DNA of 64,000 bases from Reyranella soli. GTDB taxonomy: Bacteria; Pseudomonadota; Alphaproteobacteria; Reyranellales; Reyranellaceae. The translations under genes and the position numbers were made by a program. The DNA lies in the NCBI RefSeq assembly GCF_007992495.1, contig NZ_BKAJ01000021.1, positions 1 through 64,000 on the forward strand. Reading direction: 5' to 3'. Below are positions 25,061-33,729 of this stretch, piece by piece. Numbering within the stretch: position 1 is the first letter of the stretch; every line of letters begins with the position of its first letter. The notes under the pieces were generated by a model that saw nothing but the letters and a program-made list of their open reading frames with translations, was not told the origin of the DNA and did no database searches.

Positions 25061-27811
25061 ATGAGCGGGCTGTCGCGACGCCGGCTGCTGCGCACGAGCC
25101 TTTTGGGCGGCATCGCGGTTTATGTGGTGCCGCTTGGCAGCCGCGCCTATGCCGCCCTCGTCGACGATCGGCTGCTGACGGCGCCGGCCGTGGACAACGG
25201 CTCGCTGAAATATCGCGTCGACGGCAGGGCGAAGGTGACCGGCGGAAAGGTGTTCGCGCGAGACATCCGCGCCCGCGACATGCCGCACTGGCCGCAGCAG
25301 CAGGCGCACGCGCTGGCGCTGCGCGTGACGATGGCGGATCGGGTCTATGCCGGCTTCGACCTGTCGATGCTGGGCGCCGACCTCAGGCCCGATCGGGTGG
25401 TGACGGCGGCCGACCTGGCACGTGACGGGTTCGCCTTTCCGGATTTCTATGGCACGGACATGCTGCTGCCGGAGGGCAAGACGCCGGCCTATCTCGGCCA
25501 GGCCGTGGCGCTCCTGATCTTTCATGACTTCGCCCGCTTCCGCTTCGCCAAGGACAAGCTGCAGTTCAACGACGCCGTGATCCGCTACGGCGCTGTGACC
25601 GGACCGTTGCAGCGCGATCCCTGGGGCGCCGGCCGCTTCGTACGCGTCGGTGGCAAGACGCCTGCCGACGGGGACGTTTTCTCCTCGACCAGGCAGGCGC
25701 CGCTCTACATCTCGACCTACGACAAGCATCGGCCGGCCTGGCCCAAGCCTTCGCGCGACGGCGACCTCGGCGAACAGGCGATGTTTTATGCTCAGGCGAT
25801 CGACGAGGAGCTGACGCGGCCGCCTGCCGACTGGCTGGTGGTCACGCGCGACTACGCAACCCAGTCCGCCGACACCGCGGCGCTGGAGCCCGACAACGCC
25901 AACGGCTGGTACGACGCGGCCCGGCAGGAGCTGCACCTCGTCGTGCCGACGCAGTCGCCGCAGGAAGTGGCGGAGGGCGCGGCCGGCATGCTGGCCAACA
26001 GTCGATTGGGCCTGAAGCGTCTGTTCCTGCACCCGTGCTTCACGGTGGGCTACGGCTCCAAGGATCACAGCCCGCTGCCGTATTACGGCCTGATCGCGGC
26101 GGCGTACGGCGACGGCCGGCCGGTGCGCCTGGCCTATGACCGGTTCGAGCATTTCCAGGCCGGCCTGAAGCGGCATCAATTCAGCATGCGCTACCGCATC
26201 GGCGTCGACCGCAAGACCGGCCTGATGCAGGCGTTCCAGGCCGACATCGTGTCCAACGGCGGCGGCCGGGCGAACTGCTCGGACGCGCTGACCATGGTGG
26301 CGGCCACCTCGGCCGCCTCGATCTACTATTTCCCCAAGACCGACGTGGCCGCGACCGCGATGTCCTCGCGCGCGCTCGATTGCGGTTCGGCGCGCGGCTA
26401 CGGCGCGCTGGAGACACTGGCCGCCACCGAGATCATGGCCGACGAGGTCGCAGGCGAGCTTGGCCTCGACCCGATCGAGTTGCGACTGCGCAACGTCCTG
26501 AAGACCGGGATGAAGAACGCCCAGGGCGCGGTGCCCGTTGGCCAGCAGCGCGCCGAGACGGTGCTGCAGAAAGCGGCCGCCCACGTGCTGTGGACCGGCC
26601 GTGTTGCGCGCAAACAAGCCTACAACGCGGCCAACCCCGGCCGGTACTACGGCGTCGGCTTCGGCTGCATCCAGCGGCGCTTCGGCGACGGCGCGCAATG
26701 CAGCCTGGCCAAGGTCGAGCTTTCGGCCGACGGACTCATCACGCTCGCCCATACCGGCACGGAGATCGGCACCGGCACCTCGTCGGGCCAGGCCGTTGCC
26801 TGCGCGCGCTGGCTGGGACGGCCAGCCGACGTGTTGGAGATGGCTGCCACCGACTGGCCCGAGCTGCCGGTCGAGACCAGCGGCAATCCGCACGCGATGG
26901 CACAGGAGGAGCAGGACCGGCTGGCCAAAAACCCGCGCTGGGTGCCGGCCTTCGCCTCGGCGTCGAGCGCCAGCAACTCCGCTTATTACTTCACGCACGC
27001 CACGCAGGCCGCGGCACGCGTCGTCTTTCTCCATGGCCTGCTGCCGGCGGCGGTGGCGATCTGGGGCAGGGAGGTGAAGCCCGAGGCGGCGCGTTGGCGC
27101 GACGGCGCGCTGACGGCCGAGGGCTTCGAGCCGCTGCCGTTGGCGCGCCTGGCGAGCGACGCGCACGCGCGCGGTCTGGTGACCGGTGCCACGGTGCACG
27201 TTTTTAATCGCTGGCAATGGGCGGAGGCGGAGTTCGAGATCGATGGCGCGAGGGTGCGATTGCCGGTTGATGCGCTGTCGCTGCGCCGGGGCGCTGCCAA
27301 GGACTGGCGCGTGCTCGATCGCCGCGCGGTGTTCTTGCCGCCGACCAGGAACAACAACGCCATGGTGGGCTACAACACCTGCGTCGGCACCTTGGTCGAG
27401 ATCGCCGTCGAGGCGTCGAGCGGCAAGGTGCTGGTGCTGAACCACCACACCATCCTGGAATGCGGCAACATGCTGGTGCCGGAGCTGGTGTCGGGCCAGA
27501 TGCAGGGCTGCCTCGCCTCGGGCATCGGGCTTGCCCTGCACGAGGAGATGCCGCTGTACGAGGACGGCCCCGGCAACGGCACCTGGAACTTCAATCGCTA
27601 CTACCTGCCGCGCGGCGGCGACGTCGCGGTCTGGCAGCAGACGGCCGAGGTGCTGCCGCCTCTGTCCGACAGCGAGCCGCCCAAGGGCATGGCCGAGGTG
27701 GTGATGATCCCAATCATGGCCGGCATCGTGAACGGCATCGCCCACGCCATCGGCCATCGCTTCCGCTCCTTGCCGGTGACGCCGGAGCGCATCCTGAAGG
27801 TGCTGGGATGA
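25061..27811 (+). CDS. Molybdopterin-binding subunit of a periplasmic xanthine dehydrogenase-family hydroxylase (IorB-like)
   Basis: 916 residues, large subunit of a molybdenum hydroxylase such as isoquinoline 1-oxidoreductase or a membrane-linked aldehyde dehydrogenase. A twin-arginine signal (SRRRLLRTSLLGG, cleavage near RAYA) indicates Tat export after cofactor insertion. The family segments are visible: DGRAKVTGG near the N terminus, RGYGALETL for cofactor binding, and the C-terminal GMAEVV with the catalytic-position Glu, then NGIAHAIGHRFRSLPVTPERIL. It couples by a 4-bp ATGA overlap to the 2Fe-2S gene. The C-terminal haem domains found in some NicB-type subunits are absent; a separate cytochrome gene supplies them. 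Confidence 0.9.
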   Translation: MSGLSRRRLLRTSLLGGIAVYVVPLGSRAYAALVDDRLLTAPAVDNGSLKYRVDGRAKVTGGKVFARDIRARDMPHWPQQQAHALALRVTMADRVYAGFDLSMLGADLRPDRVVTAADLARDGFAFPDFYGTDMLLPEGKTPAYLGQAVALLIFHDFARFRFAKDKLQFNDAVIRYGAVTGPLQRDPWGAGRFVRVGGKTPADGDVFSSTRQAPLYISTYDKHRPAWPKPSRDGDLGEQAMFYAQAIDEELTRPPADWLVVTRDYATQSADTAALEPDNANGWYDAARQELHLVVPTQSPQEVAEGAAGMLANSRLGLKRLFLHPCFTVGYGSKDHSPLPYYGLIAAAYGDGRPVRLAYDRFEHFQAGLKRHQFSMRYRIGVDRKTGLMQAFQADIVSNGGGRANCSDALTMVAATSAASIYYFPKTDVAATAMSSRALDCGSARGYGALETLAATEIMADEVAGELGLDPIELRLRNVLKTGMKNAQGAVPVGQQRAETVLQKAAAHVLWTGRVARKQAYNAANPGRYYGVGFGCIQRRFGDGAQCSLAKVELSADGLITLAHTGTEIGTGTSSGQAVACARWLGRPADVLEMAATDWPELPVETSGNPHAMAQEEQDRLAKNPRWVPAFASASSASNSAYYFTHATQAAARVVFLHGLLPAAVAIWGREVKPEAARWRDGALTAEGFEPLPLARLASDAHARGLVTGATVHVFNRWQWAEAEFEIDGARVRLPVDALSLRRGAAKDWRVLDRRAVFLPPTRNNNAMVGYNTCVGTLVEIAVEASSGKVLVLNHHTILECGNMLVPELVSGQMQGCLASGIGLALHEEMPLYEDGPGNGTWNFNRYYLPRGGDVAVWQQTAEVLPPLSDSEPPKGMAEVVMIPIMAGIVNGIAHAIGHRFRSLPVTPERILKVLG

Positions 27812-28356
27812 GCCTGCCGATGCGCAAGGTGACGCTGACCGTCAACGGCAAGCGCCACGATCCGCTCGACGTGCCGGAAGGCATGATGATGATCGACGTG
27901 CTGCACGAGATGCTGGGGCTGACCGGCTCGCGGTTGGGCTGCGGCATCGGCATCTGCCATGCCTGCGTGGTGATCTGGGACAAGGACGACAAGACCAGCG
28001 AAGAAGTGCAGACCTGCATCACCGGCGTCGAGTTCTTCGACGGCAAGCGTATCCGCACCATCGAGGGCATTGCCGAGACCAACGACAGGGGTGAGGTGAC
28101 GCTGTCGCCGGTGCAGCAGGCCTTCTTGGACAAGTTCAGCTTCCAGTGCGGCTACTGCACGCCGGGCTTCGTCAATGCCGCCACCGTGCTGCTCGAGCGG
28201 CTGAAGCGCTCGCCCGTGGCAAAGGCCGAGGTCGAGGCGACCGTTGCGGCGGCGCTGGAGGCGCACATCTGCCGCTGCACCGGTTACGTGCGGTACTACC
28301 AGGCTGTCCGCGACGTGATCCTGGCGACGCCCGGCCTGACGCGGGACAGCGCGTGA
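27808..28356 (+). CDS. 2Fe-2S subunit of the molybdenum hydroxylase (IorA-like)
   Basis: Small electron-transfer subunit, 182 residues, that carries electrons from the Moco centre to the cytochrome. The N-terminal plant-ferredoxin-type cluster uses Cys in GCGIGICHAC and QTC; the second cluster uses CGYCTPGF and the C-terminal HICRCTGY. No signal peptide is present, so it probably travels through Tat piggyback on the large subunit, as described for related enzymes. Its ATG overlaps the large-subunit stop (ATGA) and its stop overlaps the cytochrome GTG start (GTGA). Confidence 0.92.
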   Translation: MSLPMRKVTLTVNGKRHDPLDVPEGMMMIDVLHEMLGLTGSRLGCGIGICHACVVIWDKDDKTSEEVQTCITGVEFFDGKRIRTIEGIAETNDRGEVTLSPVQQAFLDKFSFQCGYCTPGFVNAATVLLERLKRSPVAKAEVEATVAAALEAHICRCTGYVRYYQAVRDVILATPGLTRDSA

Positions 28357-29600
28357 GCGCTCGCCGCCTGCTGCGCTGGACTGCGATTGCCGTGGTCGTC
28401 GTCGCCGCAGCGTTGGCGGCCTTCGTCTCGGCCAGACTTTTGAGCGGCAAGACCGGCGGGCCGGTTCAGGTCGTGAAGGCGTCGCCCGATGCGGTGGCGC
28501 GTGGAAAGTATCTCGCCGAGGCCGCGGATTGTGCGGCCTGCCATACGGCGCCGGGCGGCGCGTCCTATGCCGGCGGGCTTGGGATGGCGTCGGGCTTCGG
28601 CACGATCTACGCCACCAACATCACGCCCGATCCCGACAACGGCATCGGCCGCTGGACGTCGGACGATTTCTGGCAGGCCTTGCACGACGGCGTGCGACGC
28701 GACGGCCGGCAGCTCTATCCGGCGATGCCCTACACGTCGTATCGCGGCATGACGCGCGCCGATTCCGATGCGATCTACGCCTACCTGATGCAGCTCCGGC
28801 CGATGAAGGTCGCGAACCGGATCACCGAGCTCGAGTTTCCCTACAACATCCGTCTCGGCATGCTGGGCTGGAACCTGCTGTTCCTGACCGACGACCTGCC
28901 CGCCACGTCGACGGGGAGCTCTGCCGCCTGGCAGCGCGGGCGCTATCTTGTCGACGTGCTGGGCCATTGCGGGGAATGCCATACGCCGCGCGGACCGCTG
29001 GGTGAGATGGAGCTGTCGCGCTCGCTCAAAGGCTTTGCGCTGGGCCGCGTCGCCGCACCCGACATCACGCCGGCCGGCCTCGCCGCGCGCGGCTGGGCGC
29101 CGGCCAGTCTCGGCACGTATCTTAGCCGCGGCATCGCCGGGCCGAACTCGGCCTTCGCCGACATGCATCGGGTCGTCGTCCTCAGCACCCGCAACCTGAC
29201 GGCCGACGACATCGCCGCGATGACGACCTATCTGCTGGGCGACAAGCCGCCGGCGCCTGCCGCCGAGACGGTGGGCGAGGGCAACCAGGCCGGACGGACC
29301 AGCTACGTGGCGCTGTGCGCCGGCTGCCATGGCCTCGACGGCAAGGGCATCCCCAACACCATCGTGGGGCTGCGCAACAACAGCACGCTGAGGCTCGCCG
29401 ATCCACGCAACCTGATCGTGGCGACATTGGATGGCATTGGCCCGCAGAACTTCCCGCATCGCATGAGCCTGCCGGGCATGCCCGGCTTTGCCGACAAGTT
29501 GACCGACGAGCAGGCCGCCGCCCTCGTCAACTATCTGCGCGCCGCTTGGGGTGGCCAGAAACCCGACGTCAGACCCTCCAACGTGCAGGCGCTGCGCTGA
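28353..29600 (+). CDS. Tri-haem cytochrome c subunit of the molybdenum hydroxylase
   Basis: 415 residues with an N-terminal membrane anchor or uncleaved signal (about 11-28, IAVVVVAAALAAFV) and three haem-binding CxxCH motifs: Cys60-His64 (CAACH), Cys206-His210 (CGECH) and Cys322-His326 (CAGCH). This is the architecture of the cytochrome subunits of gluconate/alcohol dehydrogenases and of periplasmic aldehyde or isoquinoline oxidoreductases, which pass electrons to ubiquinol oxidase. The GTG start at 28353 overlaps the upstream stop, so translation is coupled across all three genes. Convergent with the FAD gene at 29718. Confidence 0.92.
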   Translation: MSARRLLRWTAIAVVVVAAALAAFVSARLLSGKTGGPVQVVKASPDAVARGKYLAEAADCAACHTAPGGASYAGGLGMASGFGTIYATNITPDPDNGIGRWTSDDFWQALHDGVRRDGRQLYPAMPYTSYRGMTRADSDAIYAYLMQLRPMKVANRITELEFPYNIRLGMLGWNLLFLTDDLPATSTGSSAAWQRGRYLVDVLGHCGECHTPRGPLGEMELSRSLKGFALGRVAAPDITPAGLAARGWAPASLGTYLSRGIAGPNSAFADMHRVVVLSTRNLTADDIAAMTTYLLGDKPPAPAAETVGEGNQAGRTSYVALCAGCHGLDGKGIPNTIVGLRNNSTLRLADPRNLIVATLDGIGPQNFPHRMSLPGMPGFADKLTDEQAAALVNYLRAAWGGQKPDVRPSNVQALR

Positions 29601-29717
29601 CCAGGACTCCAGGGCCGCCGCCGCGCAGCGCGCGCGTTTCCTGGATGATTGCGAGAACGGCTCTCCCGAAACTCGCCACGCCAGGAGCAGTTCCGTCGGC
29701 TTACGGACGCGAGCCGG

Positions 29718-31358
29718 CTATCGATTGTCGCGTGCGATCGAGTTCGCGCAGATGAAGCCCCAGGTCATGTAGGGGCCCAAGGTCGTGCCGACTTGGCTGG
29801 GCGTTCGCGTGCCGACGGGGTTGGCCATGACATTGCCGGCGCAATATAGACCGGCAATGACGCTGCCGTCGGCGCGTAACGCCTGACCTCTCTCATTGGT
29901 GCGCACACCGCCCTTCGTTCCGAGGATCGAAGGTTTGCAGCGGATCGCGACATAGGGAGCATTGTCGATCGGCGCCATCAGGCCGATCGCCTTCGCGAGC
30001 TTCGCCTCGTAGTCCGAGTGTCCGCGCCCGAAATCGAGATCGCGCCCGCTGCGCGCAAAGCTGTTGAAGCGTTCGACTGTCGCTGCGAGCGCATCCGGCG
30101 CAAGGCCGACCTTGGAGGCCAGCTCGCGCGGCGTCTTCGCCATCGTCAGCCATGTCTTGTCATAGCGTCGATACCAGCGGATCAGCGGAGTCCGCTTCAC
30201 CATCGGCCAGTGGCTGATGATCCAGGCCGGCAGGTGCTTGGGTTTGCCGGTTGCCGGATCGAGATCCATCAGGCGCTCGCCCATGGCGAACTCGTATTCG
30301 CTGGCGAAGCGTCGGCCACTGCTGTCGACGATGATCGAATCCGGCTCGGCGTGAATGCGCAAGGGTAGCCCGTGCAGGTGGCCGTCATAGATGACGGGCG
30401 GTTGCACCATGATGTTCGCCTGATCCATATGCGCCAGGGCGGCGCCCGCCGCCTCGGCCATCTTGTGCCCGTCGCCCTCGTTGGTCCGCGGGCTGCTGCG
30501 ATAGTCGATCTCGGCCGGAAAATGCTTCGCCAACATGGCGGAGTCCCATTCGAAGCCGCCGGTCGCCAGGATGACGGCGCGCCGCGCCGTGAAAGTCAGT
30601 CGCCGGCCGTGATGCTCCGCAGCGACGCCGCATACCGCGCCGCCCTGGTCCAACAGCAGCCCGGTCGCGCGCGTCTCGATCTCGATCCGGCAACCATGAT
30701 CGAGGCAGCCCTTCAGCAGTCCCGTGATCAGCGCGTTGCCCTTGCCGACGGTGCGCGTCGGCCATCGGCGCAGGAACGTGGCGGCGTGGCGCAGCGTCGC
30801 TCGGATGGGACGGCGATAGAGGTTCGAGGAGATCGATTCATCGTACGTCAAGGTTTGCGGCAGGGTGGAGGGTCGGATCTTGCCGGCGTAGCGGCCGAGC
30901 CCGCGCTTGCTGATTGGCGCGAGAGACAGCAGGCGTCCCAACGGCTTCGCCCCTTCCAACTCCATCATCGGATCGGGCACGTTCGCGATCGTGAACCGCA
31001 CCGGCGAATGCTTCTGAAGGAAGGCGATCATCGGCCCGGCGTTGCGGGCCTGCGCCTCCCAGAGTCGATCCTCGCTGGCTTGCCAGCCTAGCGGCGCCGC
31101 CGCGCGCATATAGGCAAGCGCTTCCTCGGCCGAGTCCGACAGGCCTGCGGCCGCGGCGATGGGATTCGCCGGCGCCCAGGTCATGCCGCCCGACATAGCG
31201 CTGGTCCCGCCGATCCATTCCGTCTTCTCGAGGATGACGGTGCGCAGCCCGGCGACGGCGGCGGTCAGGGCTGCGGCCAACGCGGCTGCGCCCGAGCCGA
31301 GGACCACGACATCGGCCTCATCCGGGGCGTCGCCCGATCCGTTTGCTGAAGGCGTCAC
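29718..31358 (-). CDS. FAD-dependent dehydrogenase (fumarate reductase/3-ketosteroid delta1-dehydrogenase type)
   Basis: 546 residues. The dinucleotide motif VVVLGSGAAALAAALTAA lies near residues 17-34, followed by LEKTEWIGGTSAMSGG, and the C terminus has the FAD-closing block GLYCAGNVMANPVGT...GTTLGPYMTWGFICAN. This pattern is typical of KstD-like and FAD_binding_2 flavoproteins, which desaturate or reduce steroid and dicarboxylate-like compounds. No signal peptide is seen. There is no ATG in a suitable place; GTG at 31358 with GGGGAG upstream is the best start, TTG at 31397 an alternative. Divergent from the TauD gene at 31467. Confidence 0.82.
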   Translation of the reverse strand: MTPSANGSGDAPDEADVVVLGSGAAALAAALTAAVAGLRTVILEKTEWIGGTSAMSGGMTWAPANPIAAAAGLSDSAEEALAYMRAAAPLGWQASEDRLWEAQARNAGPMIAFLQKHSPVRFTIANVPDPMMELEGAKPLGRLLSLAPISKRGLGRYAGKIRPSTLPQTLTYDESISSNLYRRPIRATLRHAATFLRRWPTRTVGKGNALITGLLKGCLDHGCRIEIETRATGLLLDQGGAVCGVAAEHHGRRLTFTARRAVILATGGFEWDSAMLAKHFPAEIDYRSSPRTNEGDGHKMAEAAGAALAHMDQANIMVQPPVIYDGHLHGLPLRIHAEPDSIIVDSSGRRFASEYEFAMGERLMDLDPATGKPKHLPAWIISHWPMVKRTPLIRWYRRYDKTWLTMAKTPRELASKVGLAPDALAATVERFNSFARSGRDLDFGRGHSDYEAKLAKAIGLMAPIDNAPYVAIRCKPSILGTKGGVRTNERGQALRADGSVIAGLYCAGNVMANPVGTRTPSQVGTTLGPYMTWGFICANSIARDNR

Positions 31359-31404
31359 GACAGCGAGATTCTCCCCGTTTTCGCTTGGAAGCGGCAAATT
31401 CCCG

Positions 31405-31466
31405 TTGCCAAGCTCAGAATGATCATATTTGATATATGTTATAACAGATTTCAAAGGCGTGAATAG
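31405..31466. promoter_or_regulatory. AT-rich shared promoter/operator region
   Basis: The gap between the FAD gene and the TauD gene contains an AT-rich core with two perfect 8-bp palindromes: ATGATCAT at 31419-31426 and GTTATAAC at 31438-31445, centres 19 bp apart. GTTATAAC fits the general GT(N)xAC pattern of GntR operators, and a GntR gene closes this cluster at 36570. The assignment to that regulator is inference. Confidence 0.45.
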
Positions 31467-32636
31467 GTGAATCCCCTTCAGACCGTCAGAAGTGCTGCTG
31501 CGTGGAAAGGCTCCAGCTTCGACTTTCGGGCCAACGCATTGCGCTCCTTTTCCGCCGCACACCTCGAGGAGATCGATGCCGGCCTGGAAACGTACGAGCA
31601 CCGCGACAGGGGAGACCTTCTCGATATCGGTCCCGCCAGCTTTCCGCTTCCGACCGTCGGACCGTTGATGCAGACGCTGCTTCACGACCTGCGATACGGA
31701 TCAGGCGTCATCCTGCTGCGAGGCCTGCCGCGAGAGCGCTACTCCCATGAGCAGCTCGCCAAGATCTACTTCGCGCTGGGTACGCACCTCGGTGTCGCTG
31801 TTCCGCAATCCCATCAGGGCGAACTGTTGGGCAGTGTCATCGATGTCAGCGACGCCGATGCCGGCGTGCGTGGCTACCAGGCCGGCGGCCGGCAGAGCTT
31901 CCACACCGACGGAACGGCGTGCGACATCGTCTCCTTGATGTGCCTGCAAGCCGCGCGCAGCGGCGGCGACAGCCGCATCGTCAGCGCCGTTGCGGTGCAT
32001 AACGCGCTGGTCGAGCGCCGGCCCGACCTCGCCAAGGTCTTCTACGACGGCTTCGTCTATCGGCTCATGGACAACGACTCGGCCGCCATAGGTGTGCCGC
32101 CGACCACCCCGCATCCCGTCCAGGTCTTCGCCCGGGACGACGGCGACTTCTTCTGCAACCTGAACGGCGGCGATATCCGGCGTGCCGTCGAGCGCGGCGA
32201 TGTCGAGCTGACGGACCTGCAGATCGAGGCCTATGACGAGTTCCAACGGGTCGCCAACTCCGAGGAGTTCTACCTCGACATGAGCATCGGCGAAGGCGAC
32301 ATCCAGTTCCTGAACAACCGCACCCTGCTGCACGGCCGCCTGTCCTACGAGGATCACGACGAGGTCGCGCGCCGCCGCTACATGCTGCGGTTGTGGCTCG
32401 AGGCGCCCGACTGGCCGAAAAGGCCGGCGCGGCAGGTCGTCATGAGCTTCGAGCGCGCGCGGCGCTCGCTGGCGCGCCGCAATCCGCGGCTGGAGATGCC
32501 CGCCTCGTTCGTCGCGGCCAAGCAGGCCGAGCTGAGCGCCAAGCGACGGGCCGGCAGCGATCCGCCGCGGCTGCGGCCCTACCAGAACCTCAGCATGCGG
32601 GATTTCGCGATGTCGGTCCGAACGAGCCGACCCTAA
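31467..32636 (+). CDS. TauD/TfdA-family Fe(II)/2-oxoglutarate dioxygenase (2)
   Basis: 389 residues, longer than the enzyme at 24186 through an N-terminal extension and a ~60-residue basic C-terminal tail. The iron ligands His146 and Asp148 are in SFHTDGT and the distal His is in NNRTLLHGR, followed by an Arg-rich stretch for 2-oxoglutarate (ARRRYMLRLWL). This is the gamma-butyrobetaine/clavaminate-like branch (YQAGGRQSFHTDGTACD). The start is GTG at 31467, with an AAAGG site. It is followed by the binding-protein gene at 22 bp and reads in the same direction, so it may process the imported substrate. Confidence 0.85.
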   Translation: MNPLQTVRSAAAWKGSSFDFRANALRSFSAAHLEEIDAGLETYEHRDRGDLLDIGPASFPLPTVGPLMQTLLHDLRYGSGVILLRGLPRERYSHEQLAKIYFALGTHLGVAVPQSHQGELLGSVIDVSDADAGVRGYQAGGRQSFHTDGTACDIVSLMCLQAARSGGDSRIVSAVAVHNALVERRPDLAKVFYDGFVYRLMDNDSAAIGVPPTTPHPVQVFARDDGDFFCNLNGGDIRRAVERGDVELTDLQIEAYDEFQRVANSEEFYLDMSIGEGDIQFLNNRTLLHGRLSYEDHDEVARRRYMLRLWLEAPDWPKRPARQVVMSFERARRSLARRNPRLEMPASFVAAKQAELSAKRRAGSDPPRLRPYQNLSMRDFAMSVRTSRP

Positions 32637-32657
32637 GGGCTTCAGGAGGAGGGGATA

Positions 32658-33725
32658 ATGGGAATGGGACAGTCGATGAAGCGTGCCGTCGGTCTTCTTT
32701 GCTCCGGTGCCGCGGTGCTGGCCGCCAGCTTGGTCTCGCCGTCGGCAAAGGCGCAGAGCGACGTGGTGCTGGCCTGCTTTGGCGGTAGCGTGCAGCAGAC
32801 TTATGAGCGCTACATCATCCCCTCGTTCGAGAAGAAGACGGGCCTCCGCGTGCGCTACATTGCCGGGATCTCCACGCACTTCGTCGCGCAATTGCAGGCG
32901 CAACAGGCCAAGCCCGAATACGACCTCGTCTGCATGGATGACGGCCCGCAATCGATTGCCGCCGCCCGCGGCGTGCTGGAGCCGATCACGACGGCAGCGG
33001 TGCCAAACTTCGCCGACACGATCCCGGGTGCGCGCGGCGCCGGAAACTCCGGCGTCGGGTACGGCTTGCTGGCGATGGGCCTTGTCTATTCTCCCGCCGC
33101 ACTCAAGAAAGCCAATGTCGAGCCGCCCAAGGGCTGGAACGATCTGGCCGACCGGCGCTTCAAGGGCTTGATCGGCATGCCGTCGATCGGCACCACGCCG
33201 GGCCTGTTTGCGCTGCTGATGCTGGCGCAAAGCAATGGCGGCGGAGTCGACAACATCGATCCGGGTTTTGCCAAGCTGAAGGCGGCGGCGCCCAACATCG
33301 CCGAGTTCTCCGCCTCGAGCGAGATGAGCAAGCAGCTGCAGCAAGGCGACATCGCGGTGTCGGTGTGGACCAACTCCGAGACCGCGCGCTTCATCAAGCG
33401 CACGAGCTTTCCCCTGGAATTCGTCTACCCCGTGGAGGGCTCACCCATTGTCATGCCGATGCTCAACCTGGTGAAGAACAGCCCCAATCCCAAGGGCGGC
33501 GCGGCGTTGATGGACCACATCCTGTCGGAGGATATCCAGATGGTGCTCGTCCGTGAATCCCGGGTGGGGCCGGTCAACGCCAAGGTGAAGCTGCCGCCGG
33601 AGCTGGCCGAGGGCATCACCTATGGCGATGCCGCCATCTCCAAGCTGGTCAAGCCGGACTGGGCGGTGATCAACAAGCACCGCGCCGCCTGGACCGATCG
33701 CTGGAACCGCGAGATCGAGCGCTAG
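32658..33725 (+). CDS. PotD-type ABC transporter periplasmic binding protein
   Basis: 355 residues. The signal peptide covers about 1-32 (GLLCSGAAVLAASLVSPSAKAQ). The mature part has the spermidine/putrescine-type (SBP_bac_8) pattern, with PKGWNDLADRRFKGLIGMPS and NNIDPGF-like segments. A strong AGGAGGAGGGG site precedes the ATG. The operon continues with ATPase, two permeases and a GntR regulator. Ligands of this family include polyamines, Fe3+, thiamine and opine-like compounds; the acidic residues that contact polyamine amines cannot be identified with confidence, so the ligand is left open. Confidence 0.85.
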   Translation: MGMGQSMKRAVGLLCSGAAVLAASLVSPSAKAQSDVVLACFGGSVQQTYERYIIPSFEKKTGLRVRYIAGISTHFVAQLQAQQAKPEYDLVCMDDGPQSIAAARGVLEPITTAAVPNFADTIPGARGAGNSGVGYGLLAMGLVYSPAALKKANVEPPKGWNDLADRRFKGLIGMPSIGTTPGLFALLMLAQSNGGGVDNIDPGFAKLKAAAPNIAEFSASSEMSKQLQQGDIAVSVWTNSETARFIKRTSFPLEFVYPVEGSPIVMPMLNLVKNSPNPKGGAALMDHILSEDIQMVLVRESRVGPVNAKVKLPPELAEGITYGDAAISKLVKPDWAVINKHRAAWTDRWNREIER

Positions 33726-33729
33726 CGGC

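Noticed and set aside
24983..27757. A 924-codon open frame on the minus strand
   Set aside because: Antisense to the molybdopterin-binding subunit, whose motifs and Tat signal are unambiguous.
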